Origin: Mycobacterium sp. 852014-50255_SCH5639931
GTDB taxonomy: Bacteria; Actinomycetota; Actinomycetes; Mycobacteriales; Mycobacteriaceae
Direction: 5' to 3'
Assembly (NCBI RefSeq): GCF_001665605.1
Contig: NZ_LZSV01000017.1
Coordinates: 124,001-188,000 of the forward strand
Length of the DNA: 64,000 nucleotides
The notes under the pieces are model-generated. The model was given only the letters and a program-made list of their open reading frames with translations, did not search any database and was not told the origin of the DNA. Both the position numbers and the translations under genes were made by a program. Each line of letters opens with the position of its first letter. The stretch's first letter is position 1. Below, in pieces: positions 52,947 to 62,559 of this stretch.

Positions 52947-55900
52947 GCGATCGCCCTCCCGTCGAGCAGGTCCGACAATTCGGCTACCAACGATGACGGC
53001 GGCCGCCAGCTGAACACCCCCGCCGGGTGCCCGTCGACCACGGGTGTGGCCGCGCCGCACATCCCGCGCACGAAGAGGTAGAGGACGCCGCCGAGATGCC
53101 GGGCCGGGTCGTAGTCGGACAGCCGCCACCGCAGAAACCGGTGCAGCACAACGCTGTACAGCAGCGCCTGCAGCGGGTAGTCCGAGTGCAGCATCCCCTC
53201 GACCAGCCGTGGCCGCTCGTAATCGGCGGACGTCAGCATCCTGTCGGGATCGCCGAGCCAGTTGGTTTTGTAGTCGACCACCAGATAGCGGTGCGCCGCG
53301 CCGTCGGGCACGCGCAGCACGGCGTCGACGGAGCCGGTGAGGTAGCCGCGCAGCGGCTGGTCACCAAGGGGGCGGCTGATCAACCGATCGGCATAGGACG
53401 CCAGCGCGTCGTCGGCCGGTAGGTGCGCGCGCAGTAGCGCCCCCATGTCCGCCAGGCGGATCTCGGGCGCTGCCGAGCGCAGATCGCCGCCGGCCAGCGG
53501 GAACTCGAAGTCCAACTCGCGCAACCGATCCCGGAGCCCGATCCGGCGCAGGGTCAGATCTCCGGCCAGCGGACCCAACGGCGTGTCGTGCATCGGCACC
53601 ATGGCCGCGGCCAGCACGTCCGGGGCCACGTCGACCGGCCACCACACCGAGTGGCTGCGGATGTGCGACTCCAACTCGGCGGCCAGATCGGTGGCCAACG
53701 GGTCGGTCGTCTCCAGCACGGCGTGCACCAGCGTGCCGAACTTCGCGCCCATCGGCAGGTCCGCCATCGGCGACGGCACTTCCGGCCCGGATACGCCCTG
53801 GGCCAGCGGAATATCACCGGCTTCGTCGTCCAATTCGGTGACCTCCGGCTCGCTGCTCACCCCGATGGACCCGAAGGTTTCCGCCACCCGGATCAGGCCG
53901 GAGTACGAGGTGCGCCGCCACCCCGTGTCGATGGCGCGGTGAAAGTGGCGGCTGTCCAGGCCGGAGGGCACCGGCTCGGGCGGCACGGACGGCGCCGCGG
54001 CCACCACCGACCGCTCGATCACCGGACCGCCCGCCTCCTCCCATTCGCGCAATCGGGCCATCGCGTCGTCGTCGGAGATCTTGGGCGGTTCGCATCGGTC
54101 GGGTACGAAGGCCTCTCCCGGTCGGCGGCCGCGCAGCAGCCGCGACAATCCGCCGTTGGGCTCGTCGAACGCCGGCGACCACCACGCCACGACCTGCGCC
54201 TGGGCGCGGGTCAGCGCGACATAGGTAAGCCGGCTGTCGTCGCTGGCGTCCTCCTTGCGGCCCAGCCTCTCGACGGTTTGGAAGTCGGGACTGTCCTTGC
54301 CGCCGATGTGCAGGCAGCGCACGCCCTCGTCATGGAACAGCACCACGTCGCGGTCCTGGGTATTGCGGTTGAACGCGAACGGCAAATACACGATCGGGTA
54401 TTGCAGGCCCTTGCTCACGAACACGGTCATGATCTGCACGGCCGCCGCATCACTGTCCAGGCGCCGGTTGCGTTCGGGCGCGCCGCCGCGTTCGTCGCGT
54501 TGCCTGCGCAGCCAGTCGCGGAGCGCGGGCAGGCTGGAGCGCTCCCGGTGCGCGACCTCCTGCAGCAGCTGCGCGATGTGTGCCAGGTCGGTCATGTGGC
54601 GTTCGCCGCCGTGGGCGGACAGCACGCGATCGCCCATGCCCGACAGCTGGGCGGCCTCGAAGATGGCCGCGACGCCGCGTTCGCGGGCGTGACCGGCCCA
54701 CTCCCGCAACGTTTCCGCGACCCGGTCGGTCAGGGTGTCACCGCCGGTCGCCAGCGATTCCGCGGTTTCGCCGAAGAACATCGTCGCCGCCGCGGCGCGC
54801 ACCATGCCGGGCCGGTGCGGTTGGTCGAACGCCTCCAGCAGGCAGAGCCAGTCCTCGGCGGCGTCCGAGGAGAACACGTCGGAGTCGCCCGTGTACACCG
54901 CCGGTACGCCCGCGTCACACAGCGCCTTGAAGCAGGCGGCGGCGTCCTTGTGCTTCTCCACGATCACGGCGATGTCGCGGGCCTGCAGCGGCCTGCCGCC
55001 GAATGTCGCGCCGCCCGCCAGCAACGCACGGACATCGGCGGCCAGGTCGGCGCCGATGTGCGCCCGCAGCTCGTCGATGGGCAGGTTTTGAATCCCGCGA
55101 CGGCCCAACGTTTCTCGTTGCACCACCCGCAACCGGAACGGGTCGTTGTGCGGGGCGCCGGCGAGCCGGTGACCCCGGTGGTAGGCGTCGACATCGTCCA
55201 CCACGATCGCGGGGTCGCCCAGTTGGGCGCCGCGCAGCACCACCTGCAGGCGATCGATGAGCGCCGCGTCGCTGCGCCAATTGACGGCCAGCGTCTTCTT
55301 CTCACCCGCCGTCTCGGCCGCCCGCAGATACGTCACGATGTCGCCGCCGCGAAACGCGTAGATGGCCTGCTTGGGATCACCGATGAGGATCACCGTCGAG
55401 CGCCCGCTGAACGCGCGGTCGATCACCTGCCATTGCACCGGGTCGGTGTCCTGGAACTCGTCGACCATGACGATCGGCCAGCGGTGATGCATGCGGACCC
55501 GCGCGGGGGAGTCGTCGGTGGCCAGCGCATCGGCGAGCCGGCTCAGCAGGTCGTCGTAGTCGAGGACGCCCAGCCGCCGCTTGCGCGTGTCGAGTTCCGC
55601 GAGAACGTCTTTCGCGAAAGTTACGCACACGGCGGCCCGCGAACCGGGCTCGGGGTCGCGCGGCCGCAACTGCGTCGAGGGATTCCTGACGACCTCGCGC
55701 GCCAGCCGCAGCGCCTCGCGGTAACCCAGAGCCGGATCGTCGCGCTCCTGCCCGAAATGCGCGAGGTAGAGGTCGTCGACGATCTGGACGATCAGCTCGT
55801 CGAGGCTCTCCAGCAGCGTGACGTTCGCGGCGGTGTCGCCGGCCACGCCCAGCGACTTCAACACCAGCTGGCAGAACTGGTGCGTGGTGGCGATCGTCGC

Positions 55901-56245
55901 CGCGTCGAAGCGGGCCAGCGCGTCGCGGAGGCGCTGCTTGCGCACCGCGCGCTGGTCGTCGGTGCCCTCCAGAAGATAGGCCACCAGCTCGTTGGCGCCG
56001 GTACCGTCGCCGAAAGCGGCCACCGCCTCGACCATTTGGCCGCGCACGCGCTCCCGCAGCTCCTGGCTGGCGGCACGACCGAACGTGATGAGCAACATCT
56101 GGTCCAGCGTCGCCACGCCCTCGGCGACGTAGCGGGTCACCAGGCCGGCCAGCGCGAACGTCTTGCCGGTGCCCGCGCTGGCCTGCAGCACGGTGGTGGA
56201 CCGATCGGCGGGCAGCGGTCCGAGCAGGTCGAACCGCTCGATCAT
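52943..56245 (-). CDS. recB: RecBCD subunit RecB, 3'-5' helicase and nuclease
   Basis: 1100 residues from the ATG at 56245, with GAAAGGAAG upstream and an ATGA overlap with recC. The Walker A reads ASAGTGKTFAL near residue 26, the DExx box VDEFQDTDPVQWQ, then QAIYAFRGGD and VNWRSD of UvrD-type helicases, and VFVSKGLQYPIVYLPFAF. The C-terminal nuclease domain has VDAVLR and the DYKTNWLG motif whose Asp and Lys cut DNA. It is the main motor and only nuclease of the complex. Confidence 0.96.
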   Translation of the reverse strand: MIERFDLLGPLPADRSTTVLQASAGTGKTFALAGLVTRYVAEGVATLDQMLLITFGRAASQELRERVRGQMVEAVAAFGDGTGANELVAYLLEGTDDQRAVRKQRLRDALARFDAATIATTHQFCQLVLKSLGVAGDTAANVTLLESLDELIVQIVDDLYLAHFGQERDDPALGYREALRLAREVVRNPSTQLRPRDPEPGSRAAVCVTFAKDVLAELDTRKRRLGVLDYDDLLSRLADALATDDSPARVRMHHRWPIVMVDEFQDTDPVQWQVIDRAFSGRSTVILIGDPKQAIYAFRGGDIVTYLRAAETAGEKKTLAVNWRSDAALIDRLQVVLRGAQLGDPAIVVDDVDAYHRGHRLAGAPHNDPFRLRVVQRETLGRRGIQNLPIDELRAHIGADLAADVRALLAGGATFGGRPLQARDIAVIVEKHKDAAACFKALCDAGVPAVYTGDSDVFSSDAAEDWLCLLEAFDQPHRPGMVRAAAATMFFGETAESLATGGDTLTDRVAETLREWAGHARERGVAAIFEAAQLSGMGDRVLSAHGGERHMTDLAHIAQLLQEVAHRERSSLPALRDWLRRQRDERGGAPERNRRLDSDAAAVQIMTVFVSKGLQYPIVYLPFAFNRNTQDRDVVLFHDEGVRCLHIGGKDSPDFQTVERLGRKEDASDDSRLTYVALTRAQAQVVAWWSPAFDEPNGGLSRLLRGRRPGEAFVPDRCEPPKISDDDAMARLREWEEAGGPVIERSVVAAAPSVPPEPVPSGLDSRHFHRAIDTGWRRTSYSGLIRVAETFGSIGVSSEPEVTELDDEAGDIPLAQGVSGPEVPSPMADLPMGAKFGTLVHAVLETTDPLATDLAAELESHIRSHSVWWPVDVAPDVLAAAMVPMHDTPLGPLAGDLTLRRIGLRDRLRELDFEFPLAGGDLRSAAPEIRLADMGALLRAHLPADDALASYADRLISRPLGDQPLRGYLTGSVDAVLRVPDGAAHRYLVVDYKTNWLGDPDRMLTSADYERPRLVEGMLHSDYPLQALLYSVVLHRFLRWRLSDYDPARHLGGVLYLFVRGMCGAATPVVDGHPAGVFSWRPPSSLVAELSDLLDGRAIA

Positions 56246-59200
56246 GTCGGCTTCCTTTCGGCACGCAGCATCGGCAGCCAAACCCGGGCGGCGTACGCGC
56301 CCAGCCGGGTGTCTTCGCTGTCGTGCTCCTCACCCGGGCGCGGCGGCCCCATCAGGTCGGTCAGCCGCGTGTTCTTGCCCCACGCGCGCACGTGTGCGGG
56401 TGCGGAGTCCTCCGCGGGATACCGCTCACTGGATTTCCACCGGTATTGCGCCTCGCGCAGCGGATCGTCGCCGCAGTGCCGGGCGGCCGCCCATGCATAG
56501 GATGTCTTGATGGGCAACGGAATCGGCTCCCGGCGCCCGGCGTCGTAGATCGCCACCAGCTCACGCAGCACCGCCGAGGCGTCCTCGTGTGGCCGCCCGA
56601 GCCCCTCCACCCGCGGGGTGGTGCCCCTCTTGAGGCGGCCGATGCACACCGCCGACCAGTCGCAGTCGGGGTCGTGAGCGATCAACGCCAGCAAGGGAAT
56701 CCACGACTCGAGCAGATGCTTGCCGTCCAGCTTGGAGTAGGTCACCGACACCAGCCGCTCCCCGTACACCGGTGCCACCGTGCCCGTGAGCCGCCGTCCG
56801 GAGCCGAGATCGATGTCGACGTCGTACGCCCGGGCGTCGGCCCGGCGGTGCTGCTGCGCGGCGGCCGCCAGCAGGGCGGCCTGATCGCGAATCTCGGTTG
56901 CCCTGCGCCAGCCCAGTTGGCCCGGTGGCAGGGTCCCCCGCCGCCACTCGGCCTGCCGGGCGTCGTCCGGTGTCCACCCGCGCAGGATGTCGCTCAGCAT
57001 TCGGTCGCCGACCGTCCACTCCTCGAGGCCGTCGAGGTCGACGGGCATGGCGTCCTGCACGCCGTCCACATCCCGCGGCAGCGTGAACTCCAGGGCGCGG
57101 AAGAAGCCCTTGACCGGGTCCTTGAAGAAGCTCACGAGGTCGGCGAGGATGACGTCCTCGGCCGGCGGTGCCGGCAGCGGTCCCGAAATGAACCGGGGCG
57201 CTTCGCCGCGTTCGCCCGCGGCGGCCCGCGCCGCCCGCAGCACGGTCGGGTCGAAGCTGAACGGATCTTTCGGCACCAGCTTTCCCGGGATGACATTGCG
57301 AACGTCGAAGGGCTGCAACGGATGCTGGACGACGATGCGCCCGCGAACCTTGCCCGTCTTCTCGCTCGACGCGGTAATGTCCAGGGTGTCCAGAAGCTCG
57401 GCCAGCGGCACCGCGGGCGGGCGCGGCTGGCCCGAGTACTCGTTGGCGCCGGTGTAGGTGATCACCAGCTTCTCGGTGGCCGCGCCGATGGCGTCCAGCA
57501 GCAATTGCCTGTCCTCCGAACGGATGTCGCGTTCGCCGGTCATCGGGTCGCGGGCCAGCGCGTCGTCGCCGTCGACGACACCGAGCCGGGGGAACACGCC
57601 GTCGTCGAGGCCCACCAGGCACACCACCCGGTGCGGCACCGAGCGCATCGGGACCATGGTGCAGACCGTCAGCGTGCCGCTGCGGAAGTTGGCCCGCGTC
57701 GGGCGCCCGGCGAGGCGCCCCTCGAGCAGTGCACGGATGTCGGGCAGCCGCAGCATCGTGCCGGCGTGCGGTCCGGCGTCGGCCAGCGTCGAGGCGAACT
57801 CCCGGTGCATCTGACTGGTCTGCCACAGGTCCGAGTCGTCGATGCGCGTCAGCAGCTCGATACCGTCGGCCAGCGCGGCCAACCAGTCGCGCGACGGCCG
57901 CGCGCCCGTGAGCGAGTCGACCGCATGTTGCAGGCGTTCCACGAACTCGGCGAACTGCCCGGCCAATTGGACGCGATTGCTGCTGACATCGTCGAGGGGC
58001 AATGTCGCGTCCAGCCAGGCGTGCGAGTCGTCGGACATCGCGACGCCGGCCAGCACCCGGTCGATGCCGAAACGCCAAGTGTTGTGCACGAAGTCGACGT
58101 GGTACGGCCGCCGATGTTCCTGGTCGAACCCCCACCGGATGTTGGCCTGCCGGACCCAGCGGGTGATGGCCTCCAGGTCGTCGTCGGTGAAATCGAATCG
58201 GGCGCGCACGGGTGCCACCTCGGCGAAGTCGAGCACCTCGCTGGCCGTCACCCGGCTGCCGGCCAGCGCCAGCAACCGCGAGGCCACGCCGAGCAGCGGA
58301 TTGGTCTGCAGCGGAGAGCGGTCTGCGAGCCGCACCCGCAACCGATGCGCGGGATGCGCGCCGTGCACCACGTCGCCCAGCCCGAAATCGGCGACGATCA
58401 GCGGCGCGTACGTCTCGATGTCCGGGCACATCACCAGGATGTCGCGCGGCTCCAGCGTCGGGTCGTCCTGCAGCAGGCCGAGCAATACCTCGCGCAGCAC
58501 GTCGACCTGGCGCGCCGGCCCGTGGCAGTTGTGTATCTGCACGGAGCGGTCATCGTCGGCGAGGTTACGCCCCTGCGGCCGAACGGTATCCGCGGCGATG
58601 TCGGATTGCAGCCAGCCGAGCAGCGTGCCGGGACGTTCCGGCGCGGGGAGATGCTCGTCGGTCTGCGGATCGGCGGGCAGGCCGCGTTGGAGTTCACGCA
58701 GGTCGCGCCCGAGCGTGGCGAGCAGCGGATGGCCCACGGTGCGATGGCCGGTGTCCGCGCGGCGGGGGATGGCACCGCGGGTGCCGGCCAGCGCGCGCCA
58801 CAATTGGTCGCTGGGATGAGGCAGCCACAGGTGCAACTCGTGGTGGGCGGACAACGCGTCCAGCAGCTCCACGTCGGTGTACGCCAACCGGGTATGGCCG
58901 AACAGGGACAGCCGCGCCGGCAGGTCGGCCCGACCTTCGCGCAACCCGGTGAGGGTCTTCTGGTGCCGGATGTGCGGGGGATCGGCGGGCACGGCGGCGA
59001 CCAGCGCCCGCCAGAGCTCCGGTTCCCAGGCCAGGTCGGGGTCGAGGCCACCCGGATCGCCCGCCAGCCAGTCGGCCAGCAGGCTCGGACGTTGCCTGGC
59101 GTACGAGGCGAACAGGCCGGCCAGCCGGCGTGCCACCGAGTAGCGGCGGCCGCGGCGCAGCTCGGCCTCCGCCTCCGTCGGCGCGAAGTGGCCCAAATGC

Positions 59201-59544
59201 GTTGCCAGGGTGCGGCACCACGGCTGATCCAGCGAGCGGTCGATCACCTGCAGCAGCGACCAGGCCATCGCGTCCGGCGACCACGGATCCTCGTCCGCGG
59301 TGCCGGTGAGTTCGGCGATCAGGGAGCCGGGGCTACGGAATACCACCCCGGCGCACACGCCATCATTACCCCGGGCACGACCGAGCACATGCGAGAGCCG
59401 CTGGCTGAGCCAGCGCTCCACGCCGCGCGCGGGCACCAGCACCAGTTCTTCGGCGAACGGGTCGGTCTGCGGGTTTGCCAGCAGGGCGCCGAGGCCGTCG
59501 GCAAGGAGATCGGTGCGTTCGGCACGGTGGAGATGAAGCGCCAT
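56242..59544 (-). CDS. recC: RecBCD subunit RecC
   Basis: 1100 residues, the usual length. The start MALHLHRAERTDLLADGL and ELVLVPARGVERWLSQRLS match RecC. The middle has helicase-like but degenerate motifs (RDILVMCPDIETYAPLI). RecC holds the complex together and scans for recombination hotspots in E. coli; the mycobacterial equivalent of Chi recognition is not established. First gene of the recC-recB-recD operon. The 157-bp interval to the acyltransferase gene contains its promoter. Confidence 0.95.
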   Translation of the reverse strand: MALHLHRAERTDLLADGLGALLANPQTDPFAEELVLVPARGVERWLSQRLSHVLGRARGNDGVCAGVVFRSPGSLIAELTGTADEDPWSPDAMAWSLLQVIDRSLDQPWCRTLATHLGHFAPTEAEAELRRGRRYSVARRLAGLFASYARQRPSLLADWLAGDPGGLDPDLAWEPELWRALVAAVPADPPHIRHQKTLTGLREGRADLPARLSLFGHTRLAYTDVELLDALSAHHELHLWLPHPSDQLWRALAGTRGAIPRRADTGHRTVGHPLLATLGRDLRELQRGLPADPQTDEHLPAPERPGTLLGWLQSDIAADTVRPQGRNLADDDRSVQIHNCHGPARQVDVLREVLLGLLQDDPTLEPRDILVMCPDIETYAPLIVADFGLGDVVHGAHPAHRLRVRLADRSPLQTNPLLGVASRLLALAGSRVTASEVLDFAEVAPVRARFDFTDDDLEAITRWVRQANIRWGFDQEHRRPYHVDFVHNTWRFGIDRVLAGVAMSDDSHAWLDATLPLDDVSSNRVQLAGQFAEFVERLQHAVDSLTGARPSRDWLAALADGIELLTRIDDSDLWQTSQMHREFASTLADAGPHAGTMLRLPDIRALLEGRLAGRPTRANFRSGTLTVCTMVPMRSVPHRVVCLVGLDDGVFPRLGVVDGDDALARDPMTGERDIRSEDRQLLLDAIGAATEKLVITYTGANEYSGQPRPPAVPLAELLDTLDITASSEKTGKVRGRIVVQHPLQPFDVRNVIPGKLVPKDPFSFDPTVLRAARAAAGERGEAPRFISGPLPAPPAEDVILADLVSFFKDPVKGFFRALEFTLPRDVDGVQDAMPVDLDGLEEWTVGDRMLSDILRGWTPDDARQAEWRRGTLPPGQLGWRRATEIRDQAALLAAAAQQHRRADARAYDVDIDLGSGRRLTGTVAPVYGERLVSVTYSKLDGKHLLESWIPLLALIAHDPDCDWSAVCIGRLKRGTTPRVEGLGRPHEDASAVLRELVAIYDAGRREPIPLPIKTSYAWAAARHCGDDPLREAQYRWKSSERYPAEDSAPAHVRAWGKNTRLTDLMGPPRPGEEHDSEDTRLGAYAARVWLPMLRAERKPT

Positions 59545-59701
59545 TGCGGTGCAACGATAGACCCCGACACCGACACCGGGAGGCAGGACGGCCTTCGAGG
59601 TCGCGTGCCGGCGCGATCACCGGGCGGTGGTGACCCATCGCCCGCCGCGATAGCGACAAAAGTCCCTGCACCGGTCGGCTCCGCTGTGCCAGGCTGAACC
59701 C

Positions 59702-60535
59702 ATGGCCGGCGTCGCGGATGCCATCGGGTGGGTGAGTAGGCAGATCGGGGACCGGGTTCCCAAGGCGGACCTGGATCAGCGCGACCCGGACTTCATCCGA
59801 GACCAGCTGCCCGGCACCTGGCTGGTGGCGTCGCTGTATTTCCGGGCCGACGTCCGCAGACTCGACCGCATCCCGGCGCACGGCCCGGTGCTGCTGGTCG
59901 GCAACCACAGCGGCGGCAACGTCCCGCCCGACACCTTCGTCTTCACCCTGGCGTTCTGCTCGTACTTCGGCGTGGAGCGCCCGTTCTATCAGCTCGCGCA
60001 CAACCTGGTCACCCTCTACCCGCCGCTGCGCTGGCTGCGCAAATTCGGGACCGTGGCGGCCAGCCCCGAAAACGCCCGTCTCGCTTTGGAATCCGGCGCA
60101 GCCGTGCTGGTGTACCCGGGCGGCGACTACGAGGTATTCCGCCCGTCCTGGCAGCGGCACGTCGTCGACTTCGGTGGTCGTAAAGGCTTCGTGCGGCTCG
60201 CCCGGGAGACCGGCGTGCCGATCGTTCCGGTGGCCAGCGTCGGCGGCCAGGAGACGGCATTCTTCCTCGGCCGCGCGCAGTGGCTGGCCAAACTGTTGCT
60301 GCTCGACAAGGTGGTCCGGCTCAAGAGTGTGCCGATCTCGCTGGCGCTGCCGTGGGGCCTCAACGTCAGCGACCTGCTCGGGCATATCCCGTTGCCCGCA
60401 AAGATCGTCATCGAGGTGCAGGAGCCGATCACGGTGCACGACGATGACCAGGCGGTGTACGACGCGGTGATCGCCAGCCTGCAGGCCGGTGTCGATCGGC
60501 TCGCCGCCCAACGCCGATTGCCGGTGATCGGCTGA
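59702..60535 (+). CDS. Lysophospholipid/1-acylglycerol acyltransferase family protein
   Basis: 277 residues. The PlsC-type first motif, usually NHx4D, is here NHSGGNVPPD; GAAVLVYPGGDYEVFRPSW supplies the glycine motif and ETGVPIVPVASVGGQE the fourth motif. The layout resembles the diacylglycerol-acyltransferase-like plant and mycobacterial proteins (LPLAT/AGPAT). It transfers an acyl chain from acyl-CoA or ACP to a lipid hydroxyl. Altered spacing in motif 1 may change specificity. The next gene overlaps its stop by one base (TGATG). Confidence 0.87.
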   Translation: MAGVADAIGWVSRQIGDRVPKADLDQRDPDFIRDQLPGTWLVASLYFRADVRRLDRIPAHGPVLLVGNHSGGNVPPDTFVFTLAFCSYFGVERPFYQLAHNLVTLYPPLRWLRKFGTVAASPENARLALESGAAVLVYPGGDYEVFRPSWQRHVVDFGGRKGFVRLARETGVPIVPVASVGGQETAFFLGRAQWLAKLLLLDKVVRLKSVPISLALPWGLNVSDLLGHIPLPAKIVIEVQEPITVHDDDQAVYDAVIASLQAGVDRLAAQRRLPVIG

Positions 60536-60969
60536 TGCGCGTCGAACGGCGGATCGTCGTCAATGCGGACCGCGACACCGTGTGGAAGGTGCTCAGCGAC
60601 CCGGATCGCTACCCCTCGTTCCTGCCGCACCTGGAGCGCTGGGAGACCCTGACCGAGGGCCCGGCCCGGGTGGGCGCCCGCTACACCGTGCTGTGGAAGA
60701 TCGGCTCGATCCCGGTGGGCGGCATCGCCGAAGTGGTGGAGTTCGATACGGCGCGGGATCTGGCCTGGATCAACATCACCGGCGTCACACAGCGGGGCCG
60801 GTTCCGGTTGCGCGACGCCGGGCCGGGCCGAACCCGGGTGACATTTCGGCTCGCCTACAGCTCGGAGGGCGGGCTGCTGGGCCTGATCGCCGACCGGGTG
60901 GCGGCGTTCTGGGTCGGTCGTTCCCTCGATGAGAGCCTGAAAAGCCTTCGGCGCCTTGTCGAGTCGTGA
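60535..60969 (+). CDS. SRPBCC (START-like) family protein
   Basis: 144 residues, starting at the A of the previous TGA (TGATG overlap), so translation is coupled to the acyltransferase. VERRIVVNADRDTVWKVLSD, then DRYPSFLPHLERW and GIAEVVEFDTARDLAWINIT fit the polyketide-cyclase/dehydrase fold with a hydrophobic cavity. Such proteins bind or carry lipids or polyketides; catalytic function is not evident. A role in delivering substrate to the acyltransferase is possible but inferred. Confidence 0.88.
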   Translation: MRVERRIVVNADRDTVWKVLSDPDRYPSFLPHLERWETLTEGPARVGARYTVLWKIGSIPVGGIAEVVEFDTARDLAWINITGVTQRGRFRLRDAGPGRTRVTFRLAYSSEGGLLGLIADRVAAFWVGRSLDESLKSLRRLVES

Positions 60970-60976
60970 CCTGCGC

Positions 60977-61843
60977 CTACTTGGCCAGTGTGAACTGGTT
61001 GATATCGATGTAGCCGTCCCGGAAAGCCTTGGCGCAACCGGTCAGATACCTCATGTATCGCTGGTACACCTCTTCGGACTGGATCGCGACCGCCTCGCTG
61101 TGGTGTGCCTCGAGCGCCGCGGCCCACAGGTCGAGCGTCCGGGCGTAGTGCAGCTGCAGCGACTGCCTGCGCAGGAGGTTGAAGCCCATCTTCGAGGCGT
61201 GGAACTCCACCATCTCGATCGGCGGCAACTGGCCGCCCGGGAAGATCTCAGTGGCGATGAAGCTGTTGAAGCTGGTCTGCTCCTCGGTCATTGGCAGGCC
61301 GCGTTCGAGGATCTGCTCCGGGATGAACATGGTGATCGTGTGCAGCAGCATCACCCCGTCGTCGGGCAGCACCCGGAAGGCCGTCTGGAAGAAATCGTCG
61401 TAGCGGTCGTACCCGAAGTGCTCGAAAGCGCCGATGGAGACGATCCGGTCGACGGGCTCGTCGAACTGTTCCCAGCCCTGCAGCAGCACCCGCCTGCTGT
61501 GGGTGGTGTTCATGGCGTCGAACATCTTCTGCACATGGGCGGCCTGGTGCTCGGACAGCGTCAAGCCGATGACGTCGACGTCGTATTTCTCGATCGCGCG
61601 GCGCATGGTGCCGCCCCAGCCGCAGCCCACGTCCAGCAGCGTCATCCCGGGCCGCAGGCCTAGCTTGCCGAGTGCCAGGTCCATCTTGCGGAACTGCGCC
61701 TCTTCCAGCGGGATGTCTCGCATGCGATCGAAGTAGGCGCAGCTGTAGGTCATGGTGGGGTCGAGGAACAGCCGGAAGAAGTCGTCGGACAGGTCGTAGT
61801 GCGCCTGGACGTCCTCGAAGTGCGGCGTCAGGTTCTCCGTCAT
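60977..61843 (-). CDS. Mycolic acid cyclopropane synthase-family methyltransferase
   Basis: 288 residues from the ATG at 61843. HFEDVQAHYDLSDDFFRLF and YSCAYFDR, the SAM-binding LLDVGCGWGGTMRR, QGWEQFDEPVDRIVSIGAFEHFG and FNSFIATEIFPGG are family signatures of CmaA/MmaA/PcaA/UmaA enzymes. They add methyl or cyclopropane groups to double bonds of meromycolate chains on carrier protein. The C-terminus (SLQLHYARTLDLWAAALEA then GYIDINQFTLAK) looks closer to UmaA/MmaA1-3 than MmaA4, by memory. Which modification it makes cannot be decided. Confidence 0.92.
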   Translation of the reverse strand: MTENLTPHFEDVQAHYDLSDDFFRLFLDPTMTYSCAYFDRMRDIPLEEAQFRKMDLALGKLGLRPGMTLLDVGCGWGGTMRRAIEKYDVDVIGLTLSEHQAAHVQKMFDAMNTTHSRRVLLQGWEQFDEPVDRIVSIGAFEHFGYDRYDDFFQTAFRVLPDDGVMLLHTITMFIPEQILERGLPMTEEQTSFNSFIATEIFPGGQLPPIEMVEFHASKMGFNLLRRQSLQLHYARTLDLWAAALEAHHSEAVAIQSEEVYQRYMRYLTGCAKAFRDGYIDINQFTLAK

Positions 61844-62019
61844 ACCAGCTACGCGCCTTTCTGAAACCGGGCCATTCAGCTGTACACGAGCGGGCGGCTC
61901 AGCTGGTTCACCCTGACTTCCCGTAACTGCCGGAATCAAACTTCGGCGCGCGTATGCGGGGAATTCGGATGAGGCTACCCCCGTTTACCCGGAGTCGGCT
62001 GGAGAATGAGGAGGAACAA

Positions 62020-62535
62020 ATGGAGGCTTGGGACGCGATCCGCGCCCGGCGCAACGTCCGGCAGTACAAACCGGACTTGATTTCCGAAGACGACCTCAAC
62101 CGCATCGCCGAGGCCGGGTGGCGCGCGCCGTCGGCGAAGAACCGCCAGCCGTGGGACTTCGTGATCGTCACGGACCGGGCGCAACTGCTGGACCTGTCGA
62201 CCGTCTGGCAGGGCGCGGGGCACATCGCCGCCGCGGCGGCGGCGATTGCCATCGTGGTGCCCGTGCCGCCCGACGAGCGCCGGGTGGTGACCGACAATTA
62301 CGACGTCGGGCAGGCCACGATGGCGATGATGATCGCGGCCACGGACCTGGGCATCGGGACCGGGCATTCGTCGGTGGGGGACCAGGAGAAGGCGCGGGCC
62401 ATCCTCGGTGTCCCCGAGGACCGGCTGGTGGCCTTCCTGCTCGGCGTCGGCTATCCCGCCGACCGCCCGCTCGCCCCGATCCGCACACCGAACCGGCGGC
62501 CGTTCGACGAGGTCGTCCACCACGGTCGTTGGTGA
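62020..62535 (+). CDS. Nitroreductase-family FMN oxidoreductase
   Basis: 171 residues from the ATG at 62020, which has a strong GAGGAGG five bases upstream; longer frames start in the intergenic region. The N-terminal WDAIRARRNVRQYKPD and AGWRAPSAKNRQPWDFVIV are FMN-binding motifs of small nitroreductases. GQATMAMMIAATDLGIGTGH and LGVGYPADRPL follow. It reduces nitro or quinone compounds with NAD(P)H, or a related flavin reaction; substrate unknown. Methyltransferase gene follows 24 bp later. Confidence 0.9.
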   Translation: MEAWDAIRARRNVRQYKPDLISEDDLNRIAEAGWRAPSAKNRQPWDFVIVTDRAQLLDLSTVWQGAGHIAAAAAAIAIVVPVPPDERRVVTDNYDVGQATMAMMIAATDLGIGTGHSSVGDQEKARAILGVPEDRLVAFLLGVGYPADRPLAPIRTPNRRPFDEVVHHGRW

Positions 62536-62559
62536 GGAAGCGGTCTTAAGCTCTTCACC

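Noticed and set aside
53588..59697. Very long plus-strand frames opposite recB and recC
   Set aside because: Antisense shadows; recB and recC motifs are on the minus strand with proper overlapping starts and stops.
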